A stretch of 64,000 nucleotides of DNA from Trichothermofontia sichuanensis B231 (GTDB lineage Bacteria; Cyanobacteriota; Cyanobacteriia; B231). A program made the position numbers and the translations under genes. Positions 34,470 through 43,560 of this stretch are shown here, piece after piece (within the stretch, counting starts at the first letter, position 1; each line of letters begins with the position of its first letter). The notes under the pieces were generated by a model. It made no database searches and was not told the DNA's origin. It worked only from the letters and a program-made list of their open reading frames with translations. The stretch covers positions 1,118,501 through 1,182,500 of the forward strand of contig NZ_CP110848.1 in assembly GCF_026240635.1 (NCBI RefSeq), in the 5' to 3' direction.

Positions 34470-34692
34470 AACGCCGTGCGACTCAACTTGAGTTAAAACG
34501 GATTGCACGGATTGCACCGATTACGTGGATACAACCTTGGTGGGTAGGGGAGAGTCAGTATGCCTTGAGCCATCGCCAGCCAGCTATCTGGGATTGGGCG
34601 ACGACTTTGCTAATACCCGCTTGAAACCCAATTGAAAGTTGTACAGTAAAGTAACAAGACGTAACAACTTTCTCAGAATTGGTCACGCGACT

Positions 34693-37017
34693 GTGCAAGA
34701 AGACCTGCGGCTGATTGTTGATCTGGTATCGGTGTTGGCAGCAGCAGCAGCGGGAGGCATTTTGGCATCCTTGCTGCGGCAACCGGTGCTACTGGGCTAC
34801 CTCCTGGCGGGCATGATTGTCGGACCAGCCGGATTCGGGTTAATCAAGGAACTCGTACAAGTTGAGACCCTAGCTCAATTGGGGGTAGCGTTCCTGCTCT
34901 TTGCCCTGGGGGTGGAGTTTTCTCTAGGGCAGTTGCGCAAGGTACAAGGCATTAGCCTGGGCGGTGGGAGTTTGCAAATTGTGCTGACGATCGCCGTCAC
35001 GACCCTGGTGGCGCTGTTGGTGGGCTGGGTCGATTCCCCGACGCAGGGGGTCTTTCTGGGGGCGATTTTGTCCCTCTCCTCCACCGCCGTTGTGCTCAAG
35101 TGTTTGACGGAACGCAACGAAACTGAGACCCTCCACGGCCAGGTGATGCTGGGCATCCTGGTGGTTCAGGATATGGCGCTGGGTCTGATGTTGGCTGTAT
35201 TACCGGCACTGGACCAACCGCCAGAAGTGCTGGGATGGGCCATTGCTAGTGCGCTCTTGAAGATTGGCCTCTTTGCCGCCGGGGCGATCGTGGCCGGCAT
35301 TTGGCTGATCCCCCATTTTTTACGGCTCTTGGCACGGACAGAAAGTCGGGAACTTTTCCTACTGGGGGTGGTGGCCCTGTGTTTGGGGATTGCCCTGCTG
35401 ACGGAACAATTGGGGCTGTCGATCGAAATGGGGGCATTCGTGGCCGGGTTGATGATCTCCCTGGATACGGACTACGCGGATCAAACCCTGTCCTATGTCG
35501 AACCCCTGCGGGATATTTTTGCTAGCCTCTTTTTCGCTGCGATCGGCATGTTAATTGATCCCGTTTTCCTCTGGCAGCACTGGGAAGTGATTCTGGGGTT
35601 GGTGGCCTTGGTCCTGCTGGGCAAACTCCTGATTGTCATGCCCCTCGTAGCCCTATTTGGCTACACCACGCGCACAGCGTTGATTACCGGCTTAGGGCTG
35701 GCCCAGATTGGGGAATTTTCCTTTGTGCTGGCCAGCGAGGGGCAAACCCTGGGGTTGGTGTCCCGTCCAGTTTACCTCTTGCTTCTGGGCACCACGGCGG
35801 TCACCTTGGTCGTTACGCCTTTCATGTTGCGTTTAGCCCCGCAGCTATTCCAGTGGTTAGAGGCCGTACCCTGTATCGGTCAATTCTTTAACCCGTCGGA
35901 AGCTCCCCTGGTGGTAGCAGAGGCGTTGCCGCTCGGACAGCATGTGGTGGTCTGTGGCTACGGGCGCATGGGCCGGAATGTGGTGCGGCTGTTGCAGGAA
36001 CACCAATATCCGGTGGTGGTGATTGACCAGTCGGAGGCAGCAATGCAGCAACTCCGGGAGGCGGGCATTCCCTATATCTATGGTAATGCTGCCAGTCTGC
36101 ATGTGTTGGAAGCCGCCGGGGTGAGCCGTGCCCGGGGGATGGCGATCGCGATTGCGGACCCGGTTGCCACGCGGCTCTGTCTGCGGCGAGCGTTGGAACT
36201 GGCACCAGAATTAGATGTGGTCGTGCGGGCGCACCAGGATCAGGAAATCGAATTACTTTACCAACTGGGGGCTTGTGAGGTCGTCCAGCCGGAATTTGAG
36301 GCTAGCTTGGAACTGTCTACCCACCTGCTCCTGGGTATGGGGCTACCGCTGGGGACAGTTCACCAAGAGGTGCAGCAGATTCGCAGCAGCCACTATCAAT
36401 CCTTTTACCCGGAACAGTCCGATCGCCAGGTTCGGCAAAATCTCCAGGCCATCACCCAAGAAATGCCCAGCCATTGGTATACCTTACCCAGTGATTCCCT
36501 GCTGGTGAGTATGACCCTGGAGGAAACGGACCTGCGGCGACTCACCGGGGCCAGCCTGCTGCGGATTCAGCGGGCCAGTGGCGACACCATTAACTATCCC
36601 GATGCCCATACTGTTCTGGAGGCTGGCGATCGACTGCTGGTGGTCGCCACCCCAGAGGAGTTTGCCGCGTTACAGGATTTGGCCGAAGGGCGGGCGATCG
36701 TTCCTGGCAATGATCAATGCTGCCAATGGGTACGGGTGATGGCCAACAGTTTAGTGGTGGGCCAAAGCTTGGCAGAACTGGATCTCCGGCGACGCTTGGG
36801 GGTTATGGTGCGGGCGATTCGACGCGAAGGTAAATTTATGCGCCAACCGGATGGCAGTGCAGACCTGCAAGCGAACGATCGACTGTTGCTATGCGGTAGC
36901 CGCGATCAGCTTCAGCAGGCGGAGGCTTGGTTTACCCCGCTCGTCTTGTCTAACCTGCCGGAACTGGGGAAAATTCCCCTGCTAACGCTGGAATCAGTTC
37001 TCCCAGAGCCAAAGTAG
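34693..37017 (+). CDS. KefB-type cation:proton antiporter with RCK domains
   Basis: A 774-residue inner-membrane protein. The first 400 residues form the CPA2 antiporter with about 12 helices (LLGYLLAGMIVGPAGFG, then LSSTAVVLKCL). A Rossmann RCK_N/TrkA-N domain starts near 415 (HVVVCGYGRMGRNVVRLLQ), and two RCK_C/TrkA-C domains follow near 600 and 700 (SLLVSMTLEETDLRRLTGAS; SLVVGQSLAELDLRRRLGVM). It probably exports K+ or Na+ in exchange for protons under nucleotide control. GTG at 34693 (VQEDLRLIVDLV) was chosen because family similarity begins there; a TTG at 34639 would add 18 residues. Ion specificity is not readable. Confidence 0.9.
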   Translation: MQEDLRLIVDLVSVLAAAAAGGILASLLRQPVLLGYLLAGMIVGPAGFGLIKELVQVETLAQLGVAFLLFALGVEFSLGQLRKVQGISLGGGSLQIVLTIAVTTLVALLVGWVDSPTQGVFLGAILSLSSTAVVLKCLTERNETETLHGQVMLGILVVQDMALGLMLAVLPALDQPPEVLGWAIASALLKIGLFAAGAIVAGIWLIPHFLRLLARTESRELFLLGVVALCLGIALLTEQLGLSIEMGAFVAGLMISLDTDYADQTLSYVEPLRDIFASLFFAAIGMLIDPVFLWQHWEVILGLVALVLLGKLLIVMPLVALFGYTTRTALITGLGLAQIGEFSFVLASEGQTLGLVSRPVYLLLLGTTAVTLVVTPFMLRLAPQLFQWLEAVPCIGQFFNPSEAPLVVAEALPLGQHVVVCGYGRMGRNVVRLLQEHQYPVVVIDQSEAAMQQLREAGIPYIYGNAASLHVLEAAGVSRARGMAIAIADPVATRLCLRRALELAPELDVVVRAHQDQEIELLYQLGACEVVQPEFEASLELSTHLLLGMGLPLGTVHQEVQQIRSSHYQSFYPEQSDRQVRQNLQAITQEMPSHWYTLPSDSLLVSMTLEETDLRRLTGASLLRIQRASGDTINYPDAHTVLEAGDRLLVVATPEEFAALQDLAEGRAIVPGNDQCCQWVRVMANSLVVGQSLAELDLRRRLGVMVRAIRREGKFMRQPDGSADLQANDRLLLCGSRDQLQQAEAWFTPLVLSNLPELGKIPLLTLESVLPEPK

Positions 37018-37283
37018 GGGCAGATTGTGGGCTACAGCCTTTGTCGCCTTAGTGAGGGGCAGGCAATTGGCTCAAGCCCCTTATTCATCAGGTGCTTCTG
37101 TCCTTCAGAGACTTGGGAAACGCGGTATCGTCGTTAGGAAACCCCTGTTTTCCCCGAACTTACCCCCTGAAGATGAGACGGGTGGATCATGGCGATCGGT
37201 GTGCGGGTAAAGGGTTGGTGCCACCCACCCCTACGAATACTGGGTATAAATTGTTTCAGCGAGTTTCGTGATCTCTGTCGGAT

Positions 37284-37496
37284 TCAGGGTTTGGGTTTGA
37301 GGTAAACCAGGGCCTGCCGCCAGATGATCACCTCCTGGCCGTATTGATCCTTCAGGCAAACACATTGGGAATCCTGCCAAAAAACATGACCCACTAGGAG
37401 GTCATCAGTGACCAGTTTAATCTCCACCTCTTTTTTTTCTTTGACAAAGGTCTGGAGTTGGCGGATGCTCGGCAAGTTTGTGTCGAATTCAGTCAT
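37284..37496 (-). CDS. hfq: RNA chaperone Hfq (cyanobacterial type)
   Basis: A 70-residue Sm-like protein: helix LPSIRQLQTFVKEKKEVEIK, the Sm1 strand region LVTDDLLVGHVFWQDSQCVC and the Sm2 region GQEVIIWRQALVYLKP. It is short, lacks the long C-terminal tail of enterobacterial Hfq, and the RNA-contacting residues differ, as known for cyanobacterial Hfq, which in Synechocystis interacts with the type IV pilus base rather than with sRNAs. It is divergent from dapF, with 54 bases between the two starts, an arrangement I recall from other cyanobacteria. Confidence 0.9.
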   Translation of the reverse strand: MTEFDTNLPSIRQLQTFVKEKKEVEIKLVTDDLLVGHVFWQDSQCVCLKDQYGQEVIIWRQALVYLKPKP

Positions 37497-37550
37497 AATG
37501 CCTTGTAGAAATGTGATTGCAATCCTATCAATTCAGCTTACAGGGAACCC

Positions 37551-38384
37551 GTGCTGGAATTTAGTAAATACCACGGACTCGGCAACGATTTTATCCTGAT
37601 TGATAATCGGGCCACACCTGACCCCTGCCTCACCCCAGAGCAGGCCAGGTTTTTGTGCGATCGCCATTTCGGCGTGGGAGCCGATGGCGTCATCTTTGCC
37701 CTGCCCGGTCAGGGGGGAACGGATTACAGTATGCGCATCTTTAACGCCGATGGCTCGGAGCCGGAGATGTGCGGCAATGGCATCCGCTGTTTGGCCAAGT
37801 TTATCGCAACGCTGGAGGGCAATGCTGCCCCCCGTGCCTATCGGATTCACACCCTGGCGGGAGTGATCACGCCCAAACTGGAGGCGGATGGCCAGGTGAC
37901 GGTGGATATGGGCGAACCGCGCCTACTGGCTGGGGAAATTCCCACGACGCTGGTACCAGCGGATCAACGGGTGATCAATCAATCCCTAACGGTGGCCGAT
38001 CGCGCTTGGGAAGTGACCTGTGTCAGTATGGGCAATCCCCACTGCATTACCTTTGTCCCGGATGTGGCGGCGATCGCCCTGGAAACCCTCGGTCCCCAGT
38101 TTGAACACCACCCGGCTTTCCCCCAACGGACTAATACGGAGTTTATTGAAGTGGTGCGGCCCGATTACCTCAAAATGCGGGTTTGGGAACGGGGAGCCGG
38201 GATCACGCTGGCCTGTGGGACGGGGGCCTGTGCGGCGTTGGTTGCCGGGGTGATCACCGATCGCTGCGAGCGACGGGCGACGGTGGAATTGCCGGGGGGA
38301 CCGTTGCTGATCGAATGGTCCAGTGCGGATCAGCGGGTGTATATGACTGGACCGGCGGAAGCGGTCTTTACGGGACAGCTATGA
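37551..38384 (+). CDS. dapF: Diaminopimelate epimerase
   Basis: DapF interconverts LL- and meso-diaminopimelate for lysine and peptidoglycan. Both catalytic cysteines are present: [15 protein letters not shown] (first) and [15 protein letters not shown] (second). The N-terminus [16 protein letters not shown] is the family signature. 277 residues from GTG at 37551, 54 bases from the divergent hfq start. Its stop overlaps the start of the TPR gene (ATGA), so the two are probably translationally coupled. Confidence 0.97.
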   Translation: MLEFSKYHGLGNDFILIDNRATPDPCLTPEQARFLCDRHFGVGADGVIFALPGQGGTDYSMRIFNADGSEPEMCGNGIRCLAKFIATLEGNAAPRAYRIHTLAGVITPKLEADGQVTVDMGEPRLLAGEIPTTLVPADQRVINQSLTVADRAWEVTCVSMGNPHCITFVPDVAAIALETLGPQFEHHPAFPQRTNTEFIEVVRPDYLKMRVWERGAGITLACGTGACAALVAGVITDRCERRATVELPGGPLLIEWSSADQRVYMTGPAEAVFTGQL

Positions 38385-40249
38385 CGACGCCAACGGACGC
38401 CACGCCCCTACCCGATCGCTACCGTGCCCTGATTGCGGCGATCGTAACGTTAACCCTCAAGGGCCAGATCCGCTCGAAGGAGCAGGTCTACCAGAAGTTG
38501 CATGAAGCTGTGGCGATCGGGACGGGGGAGATCTTTGAGCGCTGTCTGGAGGCGGAGGTCAGTCAAACCCAACACCTTGCTGATACGGAAACGGACGAAT
38601 TAAAGCAGGCCAAAGCTACCCGGCAGTTACGGGCGTTGAAAACCATTCAGGGAGAATGGGAGCGCTGGCAGGCCCAGAATCGGGTACAGACAGTCTTAGC
38701 CAGTGCAACGGCAAAAATCCTGGCGGCGGCTGAGCGCGATCGCCTCCAGACTATCCTCCAGGTGATTGATCCCAACCAGACCCAACCCCTGACCACGGAC
38801 CAGATGCGTCAGTTGGCCCAGCAATTGCAGGCGGCTCCCGATGCAGACATCCAGATCCTCGCCACGGCGATCGCACGGGGATTGGCGGACTGGGAAACCC
38901 TAGAACCCCATCTGGTGAGTTGGCTCTATGAACAAAGTCACAATATCTTAGGATTTGGGGGAACGACCGAACAGCGGGGTCCCTGGGCACTGTGGGCTAA
39001 GCACACCCAACAGCCCTGGTTACGATCGCTCCTGACCACCCTGGCCCAGGATCGGCCTCTAGCGGATTTTCTGGCAACTTCAGGCGATCTCACGGCGGCG
39101 GATTGGCTGGCGCTGACGATCACGCTGCAATGGTTGCAACGGGGCCTAGTGCGCTGGTTCGATCGTCAACCCTATGATCCCAAGCTGGGGAAGCAGTTGT
39201 CGATCGCCACCTTTTTAACCTTTGCCGTCCTCTGGGGCCAGTTGGCGAATACGGTAGATCGGGCGGCGATCGCGTCAACGGTGCGGCCATCCATCCTGGC
39301 AAATGCCTGCTTTCAGGTTATGCTTCAGGTCCTGCGGGCCTTTGCCCAACAACCCTACTTTCCACTCTATGGCGGTATTTTTGCCCTGTTTTCCACCGCC
39401 CGGTTACAGGATACGCTGGATTACCTGGATGTGCCCCTGCGACAAGCCGCCGGGACCCAGGAAAAGGCCCGGATCTTGACGCTGCTGGGGGATTCGCAAC
39501 GGGTGTTAGGCAATTGGGAAGTGGCGGTGGCGTTCCATGAGGAGGCATTGACGATCGCGCGATCGGCGAACGATCGGGCCTGTGAGATTGCCAATCTTAA
39601 CCACCTCAGTCGCACCTATGCCGCCCAGTCGAATTATGCCGCCGCGATCGACCAGAGTCAGCGGGCGTTGCTCCTGGCGCGTCAGGTGGGCGATCGGGTG
39701 GGGGAGGCCAATGCCCTTGCGAATCTCGGCTACAGCCAGGTGTTGGCAGCGCAGCAGGAGAATGCCGACCGCGAAACCTACGAAACGGCCATCGGGTATC
39801 TGGAGCAGGGGGTGCAGTTGGCGGCGCGGCAGGGGGACGTCCCCAGTTTGACCCTGTGTCACCATAGTCTGGGAATTGCCTATCTGGTATTGCAAAATCC
39901 CCAGGCAGCGATCGACCAGTTGGAGCGGGGGTTACAAACGGCCCGCTCTGTCGGCGATCTGCACCTGCAAGCCTTGAATTTTGCCTATCTGGCCGAAGCC
40001 CACTACAGTCTGCAAAATCTGGAGGCCGCGATCGCCTTCGGTGGTTTGGGGCTTTACCTGCTAGAACAAATGGGTGCCGTGGCATGGCGGCGTGTGGCAG
40101 GATTGCTCACGATTATTCAGGGCCAACTCGGCGGCAATACCTTCTGGCAACAGGTTGCCCAAGTGCGATCGCAAATCATCCCAGTGATCGGTGTGGATGG
40201 GTATGACCACTTGCCTCAGTTATTGAGCGAGTACCAGCGATCGTTGTAA
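38381..40249 (+). CDS. Large TPR protein overlapping dapF
   Basis: A 622-residue soluble protein. The ATG at 38381 overlaps the dapF stop by four bases; the longer upstream open frame runs inside dapF in another frame and is not coding. The first 330 residues are Gln- and Leu-rich, with an alpha-helical segment ([20 protein letters not shown] at about 15) resembling a cyanobacterial helical domain without a function I know. From about 335 to 600 there are TPR-type repeats ([57 protein letters not shown]). There is no signal peptide, so it is cytosolic. Coupling to dapF may be incidental; no role is assigned. Confidence 0.85.
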   Translation: MTTPTDATPLPDRYRALIAAIVTLTLKGQIRSKEQVYQKLHEAVAIGTGEIFERCLEAEVSQTQHLADTETDELKQAKATRQLRALKTIQGEWERWQAQNRVQTVLASATAKILAAAERDRLQTILQVIDPNQTQPLTTDQMRQLAQQLQAAPDADIQILATAIARGLADWETLEPHLVSWLYEQSHNILGFGGTTEQRGPWALWAKHTQQPWLRSLLTTLAQDRPLADFLATSGDLTAADWLALTITLQWLQRGLVRWFDRQPYDPKLGKQLSIATFLTFAVLWGQLANTVDRAAIASTVRPSILANACFQVMLQVLRAFAQQPYFPLYGGIFALFSTARLQDTLDYLDVPLRQAAGTQEKARILTLLGDSQRVLGNWEVAVAFHEEALTIARSANDRACEIANLNHLSRTYAAQSNYAAAIDQSQRALLLARQVGDRVGEANALANLGYSQVLAAQQENADRETYETAIGYLEQGVQLAARQGDVPSLTLCHHSLGIAYLVLQNPQAAIDQLERGLQTARSVGDLHLQALNFAYLAEAHYSLQNLEAAIAFGGLGLYLLEQMGAVAWRRVAGLLTIIQGQLGGNTFWQQVAQVRSQIIPVIGVDGYDHLPQLLSEYQRSL

Positions 40250-40353
40250 TGCCTTAGAATCTAAGGAATTTAAAAGGATGGGTCATACTGTGGCCCTAGT
40301 ACAAGCACACAAGTAATGGTGCAAGGTTTGTAGTGTGGGCTTTAGCCCGTTGC

Positions 40354-40381
40354 TAAAGTCGTTACTACCAACGTTGCGAAA
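40354..40381. repeat. Short interspersed repeat (second copy of the 25501-25529 sequence)
   Basis: A 28-base sequence built on ACTACCAACGTTGC matches 25501-25529 with a few differences. It lies in the 167-base gap before the AI-2E exporter gene, preceded by a GGGCTTTAGCCCG hairpin. Confidence 0.6.
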
Positions 40382-40416
40382 CCTTGGTGTCTCCCTGAGT
40401 TCCCTGGTATTGACGT

Positions 40417-41520
40417 ATGGATGATGCCCCCAAGCCGCTAGCAGATGAATTGTTGACGGATGCCCCCAACGATGCGCGTAATCTGCAGACGGGGGAACCA
40501 GTCTGGGCTAAGATTAAAACCAACAGTTTGGTGCGGTTTTTATTATTTTTTGCCGCTGGTTGGGCGGGGGTAACCCTCCTGCAATACTTCCAAACTGTGA
40601 TTTTTACCTTTACGATCGCAGCGATCTTGGCTTTTTTATTGAACTATCCTGTGCATTACCTCAAGCAATTTACAGGACGAGGGTTTGCGTTGGGAGTGGT
40701 CATTATTACCAGTTTGTTGGTTGTTCTGAGTCTCGCCTCGGTGTTGCTGCTAACCGTGGTCAACCAGATCCAACGGCTGATGGAAAGTATTCAATTTGCA
40801 GTCAGGGCGGATCAGAATCTCTTGGGTGTGGTGGAAGGGTGGCTGGGGCGGCTCAATATCCAGATTGATCTGCAAACCATTGGTCGTATTGTCGAAAACG
40901 CCCTGAACTTTTCGATCGCGTTCATTTCAGGATCATTGGCAGCTTTGCCCAATACTTTCTTCACCGTCATCATCATCTTGGTAGTGACGTTCTTTATGCT
41001 CATTGATGGAGAAAATCTTTGGCATTTTGGCTTAGGTCTGATACCTGAGCGCAACCGCGATCGCTTTGCCCTTGCGATGAAAACCAGCTTCCTGGGTTTT
41101 TTTCAAGGACAGTTACTATTAGGTCTATTTCTGAGCTTATCGACCCTGATCGTATTCTCACTATTACGTATTCCCTTCGCCCTTCCCCTAGCGATTATTG
41201 TCGGGATTCTGGATACCATCCCAGGGATCGGAGCCACTCTGGGAGTCATTGTGATTAGCCTGATTTCCCTAGTTCAAGGGGGCTGGTTAAATGCCCTCAC
41301 CGTTGTTGCGGTGAGTATCTTACTCCAGCAAATCCAGGATAATCTCATTGCGCCACGGGTCATGCAGCATACGGTCAACCTCAATCCCGTCATCGTTTTC
41401 TTTTCCCTGATGGTAGGTGCCCGCATTGCCGGTCTTCTAGGGATTTTCCTATCCGTCCCCATTGCTGGCACGATCGTGAGCTTGCTGGAAATCGAAGCCA
41501 TGCAATCGCGTAAGGAATAA
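40417..41520 (+). CDS. AI-2E family (PerM-type) membrane exporter
   Basis: A 367-residue inner-membrane protein with about eight helices in the AI-2E/PerM arrangement: two N-terminal helices (LLFFAAGWAGVTLLQYFQT; IAAILAFLLNYPVHYL), a central soluble part (about 125-185), and a C-terminal bundle with the signature ILDTIPGIGATLGV and the loop QQIQDNLIAPRVMQ. Members transport varied solutes, and some act as Na+/H+ antiporters; the signal AI-2 should not be assumed. ATG at 40417. A terminator-like hairpin follows at 41714. Confidence 0.9.
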   Translation: MDDAPKPLADELLTDAPNDARNLQTGEPVWAKIKTNSLVRFLLFFAAGWAGVTLLQYFQTVIFTFTIAAILAFLLNYPVHYLKQFTGRGFALGVVIITSLLVVLSLASVLLLTVVNQIQRLMESIQFAVRADQNLLGVVEGWLGRLNIQIDLQTIGRIVENALNFSIAFISGSLAALPNTFFTVIIILVVTFFMLIDGENLWHFGLGLIPERNRDRFALAMKTSFLGFFQGQLLLGLFLSLSTLIVFSLLRIPFALPLAIIVGILDTIPGIGATLGVIVISLISLVQGGWLNALTVVAVSILLQQIQDNLIAPRVMQHTVNLNPVIVFFSLMVGARIAGLLGIFLSVPIAGTIVSLLEIEAMQSRKE

Positions 41521-41564
41521 AAGAACACCGAGACGGCTGTCCCACCCTTCCCTAAAACAAAACC

Positions 41565-41707
41565 GGGCGCATCTCAGTTGGGCAACATGCGGCCCTCATC
41601 CTCTAACCCCTTCTCCCCAAAAGGGAGAAGGGGAGCCGGATTAGCAAATTCCTCTCCCAGAACGGGAGAGGAATTTAGGGTGAGGGTCGCACAAGTGAGA
41701 TGCACCC
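41565..41707. repeat. Family C element, copy C2 (143 bp) with 8-bp target duplication
   Basis: Same length as C1 with ends GGGCGCATCTCA and TGAGATGCACCC. ACAAAACC occurs directly outside both ends (41557-41564 and 41708-41715). The two interior hairpins are conserved. No ORF. Confidence 0.9.
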
Positions 41708-41713
41708 ACAAAA

Positions 41714-41762
41714 CCTCTATACCTTGTCCTAATCTAACGATCAGCAGTATAGAGGCTTTTTT
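41714..41762 (+). terminator. Probable intrinsic terminator after the AI-2E gene
   Basis: CCTCTATAC (41714-41722) pairs perfectly with GTATAGAGG (41747-41755), and is followed by C and six T. The loop is 24 bases, longer than usual, and element C2 lies between it and the gene, so it may have been pushed downstream by the insertion. Confidence 0.55.
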
Positions 41763-41941
41763 ATAATTCGACAGTGATTAATTTAGGGATAGCCTTATTG
41801 CGTTTTGAGGCATCCGTTTGAGGCATCCGCAAAAGCTAGGAATCTAGATCCTCGCTATTCTTCAGAGAACAACTGTCCACAGATGATTGCTTTTCTGCAA
41901 TGGGGTTATTGCCCTCTAGACCCAACGGATTGGCCTAGGGT
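41763..41941. other. Intergenic sequence before the DUF4327-like gene
   Basis: No gene is visible. GGCATCCGCAAAAG at about 41823 also occurs at about 18340 after purF; it may be a scrap of an older repeat. Confidence 0.3.
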
Positions 41942-42178
41942 TTAGTCGTCTTCTTCCCAACTTTCAACCGACAGCAGGTCACTGACGGGATCTTGCATCG
42001 TGAAATCGAATTCCTCCAATTCTTTTTTCCAAAACGACCAATCGTCCCCATAAAGGAAAGCAATCTTCCAAATGCTATCACTCGGCTTAAGAACCTGTGA
42101 ATCAACTAGAGATTTAACTTTGCGTTGCAGCTTGACCATCGGGTGAGCAACCAGGTGGGTCATACCTTTCTTATCCAT
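41942..42178 (-). CDS. DUF4327-like small cyanobacterial protein
   Basis: A 78-residue acidic protein. From residue 10, VAHPMVKLQRKVKSLVDSQV, then SDSIWKIAFLYGDDWSFW and FTMQDPVSDLLSVESW, ending in acidic EEDD. I recall this pattern as DUF4327, a small family confined to cyanobacteria, of unknown role; the name is from memory. No membrane helix or metal motif. ATG at 42178 or 42163 are both possible. It is a stand-alone gene. Confidence 0.72.
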   Translation of the reverse strand: MDKKGMTHLVAHPMVKLQRKVKSLVDSQVLKPSDSIWKIAFLYGDDWSFWKKELEEFDFTMQDPVSDLLSVESWEEDD

Positions 42179-42486
42179 TCAATGAATTGTACAAATTTCA
42201 GCAGATTGGCTTCGCGTCGGACGCGATATCGCGACTTGGAAGTGCCGATACCACCGAGAAGCTAATTTCCGCCGGTAAGTATAGCACTTTTTTTCTAAAT
42301 CACCGCTACTGATGAAATTTTAGAATGTTTTCCCAGAACGGGAGGTTCGGATAACCGAAGTTGTGAGGTCTGGCTTCACACTGACCAGCCAACACACTCG
42401 TCTAAGCATATCACCAATTTCCAGGAACAGGCAGCGGGAAACTACGGGTTTTGCCCCATTGGGTGGGTCGATCGCGCCAGCCCTCT
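42179..42486. other. Intergenic region upstream of the DUF4327-like gene
   Basis: 308 bases. Promoter region of the DUF4327-like gene. CGCGTCGGACGCG at about 42213 and TCGCGATATCGCG-like symmetry nearby are the only structure seen. No gene is supported. Confidence 0.4.
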
Positions 42487-43365
42487 CTACCCCCCGCGCA
42501 GCGGATTGAGTTCTCTGCCAACGGTGACATTGAGATAGGCCCCAATCAGGAGGGTGAGGGAACTGAGATTCAACCACAGCAGCAAGACAATCCCTGCCCC
42601 CAGTGCGCCGTAGGTGACGCTGAAATTACCAAAGGTGGAGACGTAAATCCGAAACCCTTGGGAGATGATCGCCCACAGGATGGCGGCAATCAATGCCCCA
42701 GGTAGGATCGGGTTGCCCCGCAACCAGCGGCTAGGGCCAAAGCGATAGATCAGGCTGAAGGCTAGGGCCAGGATCGCCAGGGAGGAAACCCAACGCACCC
42801 AATGCCATAGCCGCAGGATCTCTGTACCCGGAATTTCCAGGTAACTGAGAACCAAACGCAAAATCACATCGCTGATAAACATGAGGAAGGAGGCCAGGAG
42901 AACCAGCCCCAAGGTGGCGATCGTCAGCCCGATCGCGATCAGCTTGGCTTTCCAGAAGGGGCGTCTTCGCTCCGGCGGGGTTTCGCAGATTTGATCCATC
43001 GCATTCATGGCCACATTCAAGGCTCCCGACGCAATCCATACCCCCGCAAAAACACTGAGGGCCACCACGGTTCGTCCCTGGGGCACCTGGATTTGATCAG
43101 TAAAGGTGGCAAAGAAGCTGGCGACCTCCTCTGGGGCGAGGTGAAGGAACTGCCGTGCCAGGGAATCGACCTGGGCCTGGGGAATCTCCAGCATCCCGAT
43201 CGTCGCCAAAATCGCCACCAACATGGGGAATAGGGCCAGCAGGTTGTTATAGGCCATTTCCGCCGACAGACCCATCAGGCGTCGTTGTCCAATGCCCTCG
43301 ATCACACGCCGGAGGGTTTTGAGATTAAGGTGTTGAAAAAAACGAAAAAAGCGGGTGGAAAACAT
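42487..43365 (-). CDS. YihY/BrkB-family inner-membrane protein
   Basis: A 292-residue protein with about six helices and the family pattern GLSAEMAYNNLLALFPMLVA near the start, LSVFAGVWIASGALNVAMNAMD in the middle, and YGALGAGIVLLLWLNLSSLT followed by an end motif (LLIGAYLNVTVG). The family is widespread and was once mis-annotated as ribonuclease BN. Its molecular function is not known; it is suspected to be a transporter or envelope protein. The TSRF-type charged N-terminus is cytoplasmic. It faces away from the porin gene. Confidence 0.9.
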   Translation of the reverse strand: MFSTRFFRFFQHLNLKTLRRVIEGIGQRRLMGLSAEMAYNNLLALFPMLVAILATIGMLEIPQAQVDSLARQFLHLAPEEVASFFATFTDQIQVPQGRTVVALSVFAGVWIASGALNVAMNAMDQICETPPERRRPFWKAKLIAIGLTIATLGLVLLASFLMFISDVILRLVLSYLEIPGTEILRLWHWVRWVSSLAILALAFSLIYRFGPSRWLRGNPILPGALIAAILWAIISQGFRIYVSTFGNFSVTYGALGAGIVLLLWLNLSSLTLLIGAYLNVTVGRELNPLRGG

Positions 43366-43560
43366 AACGGTCTAGCGAGTTCACGCTATAGATAAAGCCG
43401 GGATACCCAAGGGCCATTCCCGGTCATCATACCCTGGGACAATGGCGGCATCAGGGACTGGCCAACGGAGTAGCGTAAGGTGCTTGTGGCTACAAACTGC
43501 CACGATTGACCTTGATACTGTATAGCTAACAACAATTTTGCTGCGGTGTGTGAGGACCCA

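Noticed and set aside
38183-38380. N-terminal extension of the TPR protein
   Set aside because: It overlaps the dapF C-terminus in another frame and the residues are an arbitrary Gly/Arg-rich string. The ATGA overlap at 38381 is the natural start.
40417-41520. Quorum-sensing exporter interpretation of the AI-2E gene
   Set aside because: The family name is historical. No luxS or related gene is in the window, and members carry varied substrates.
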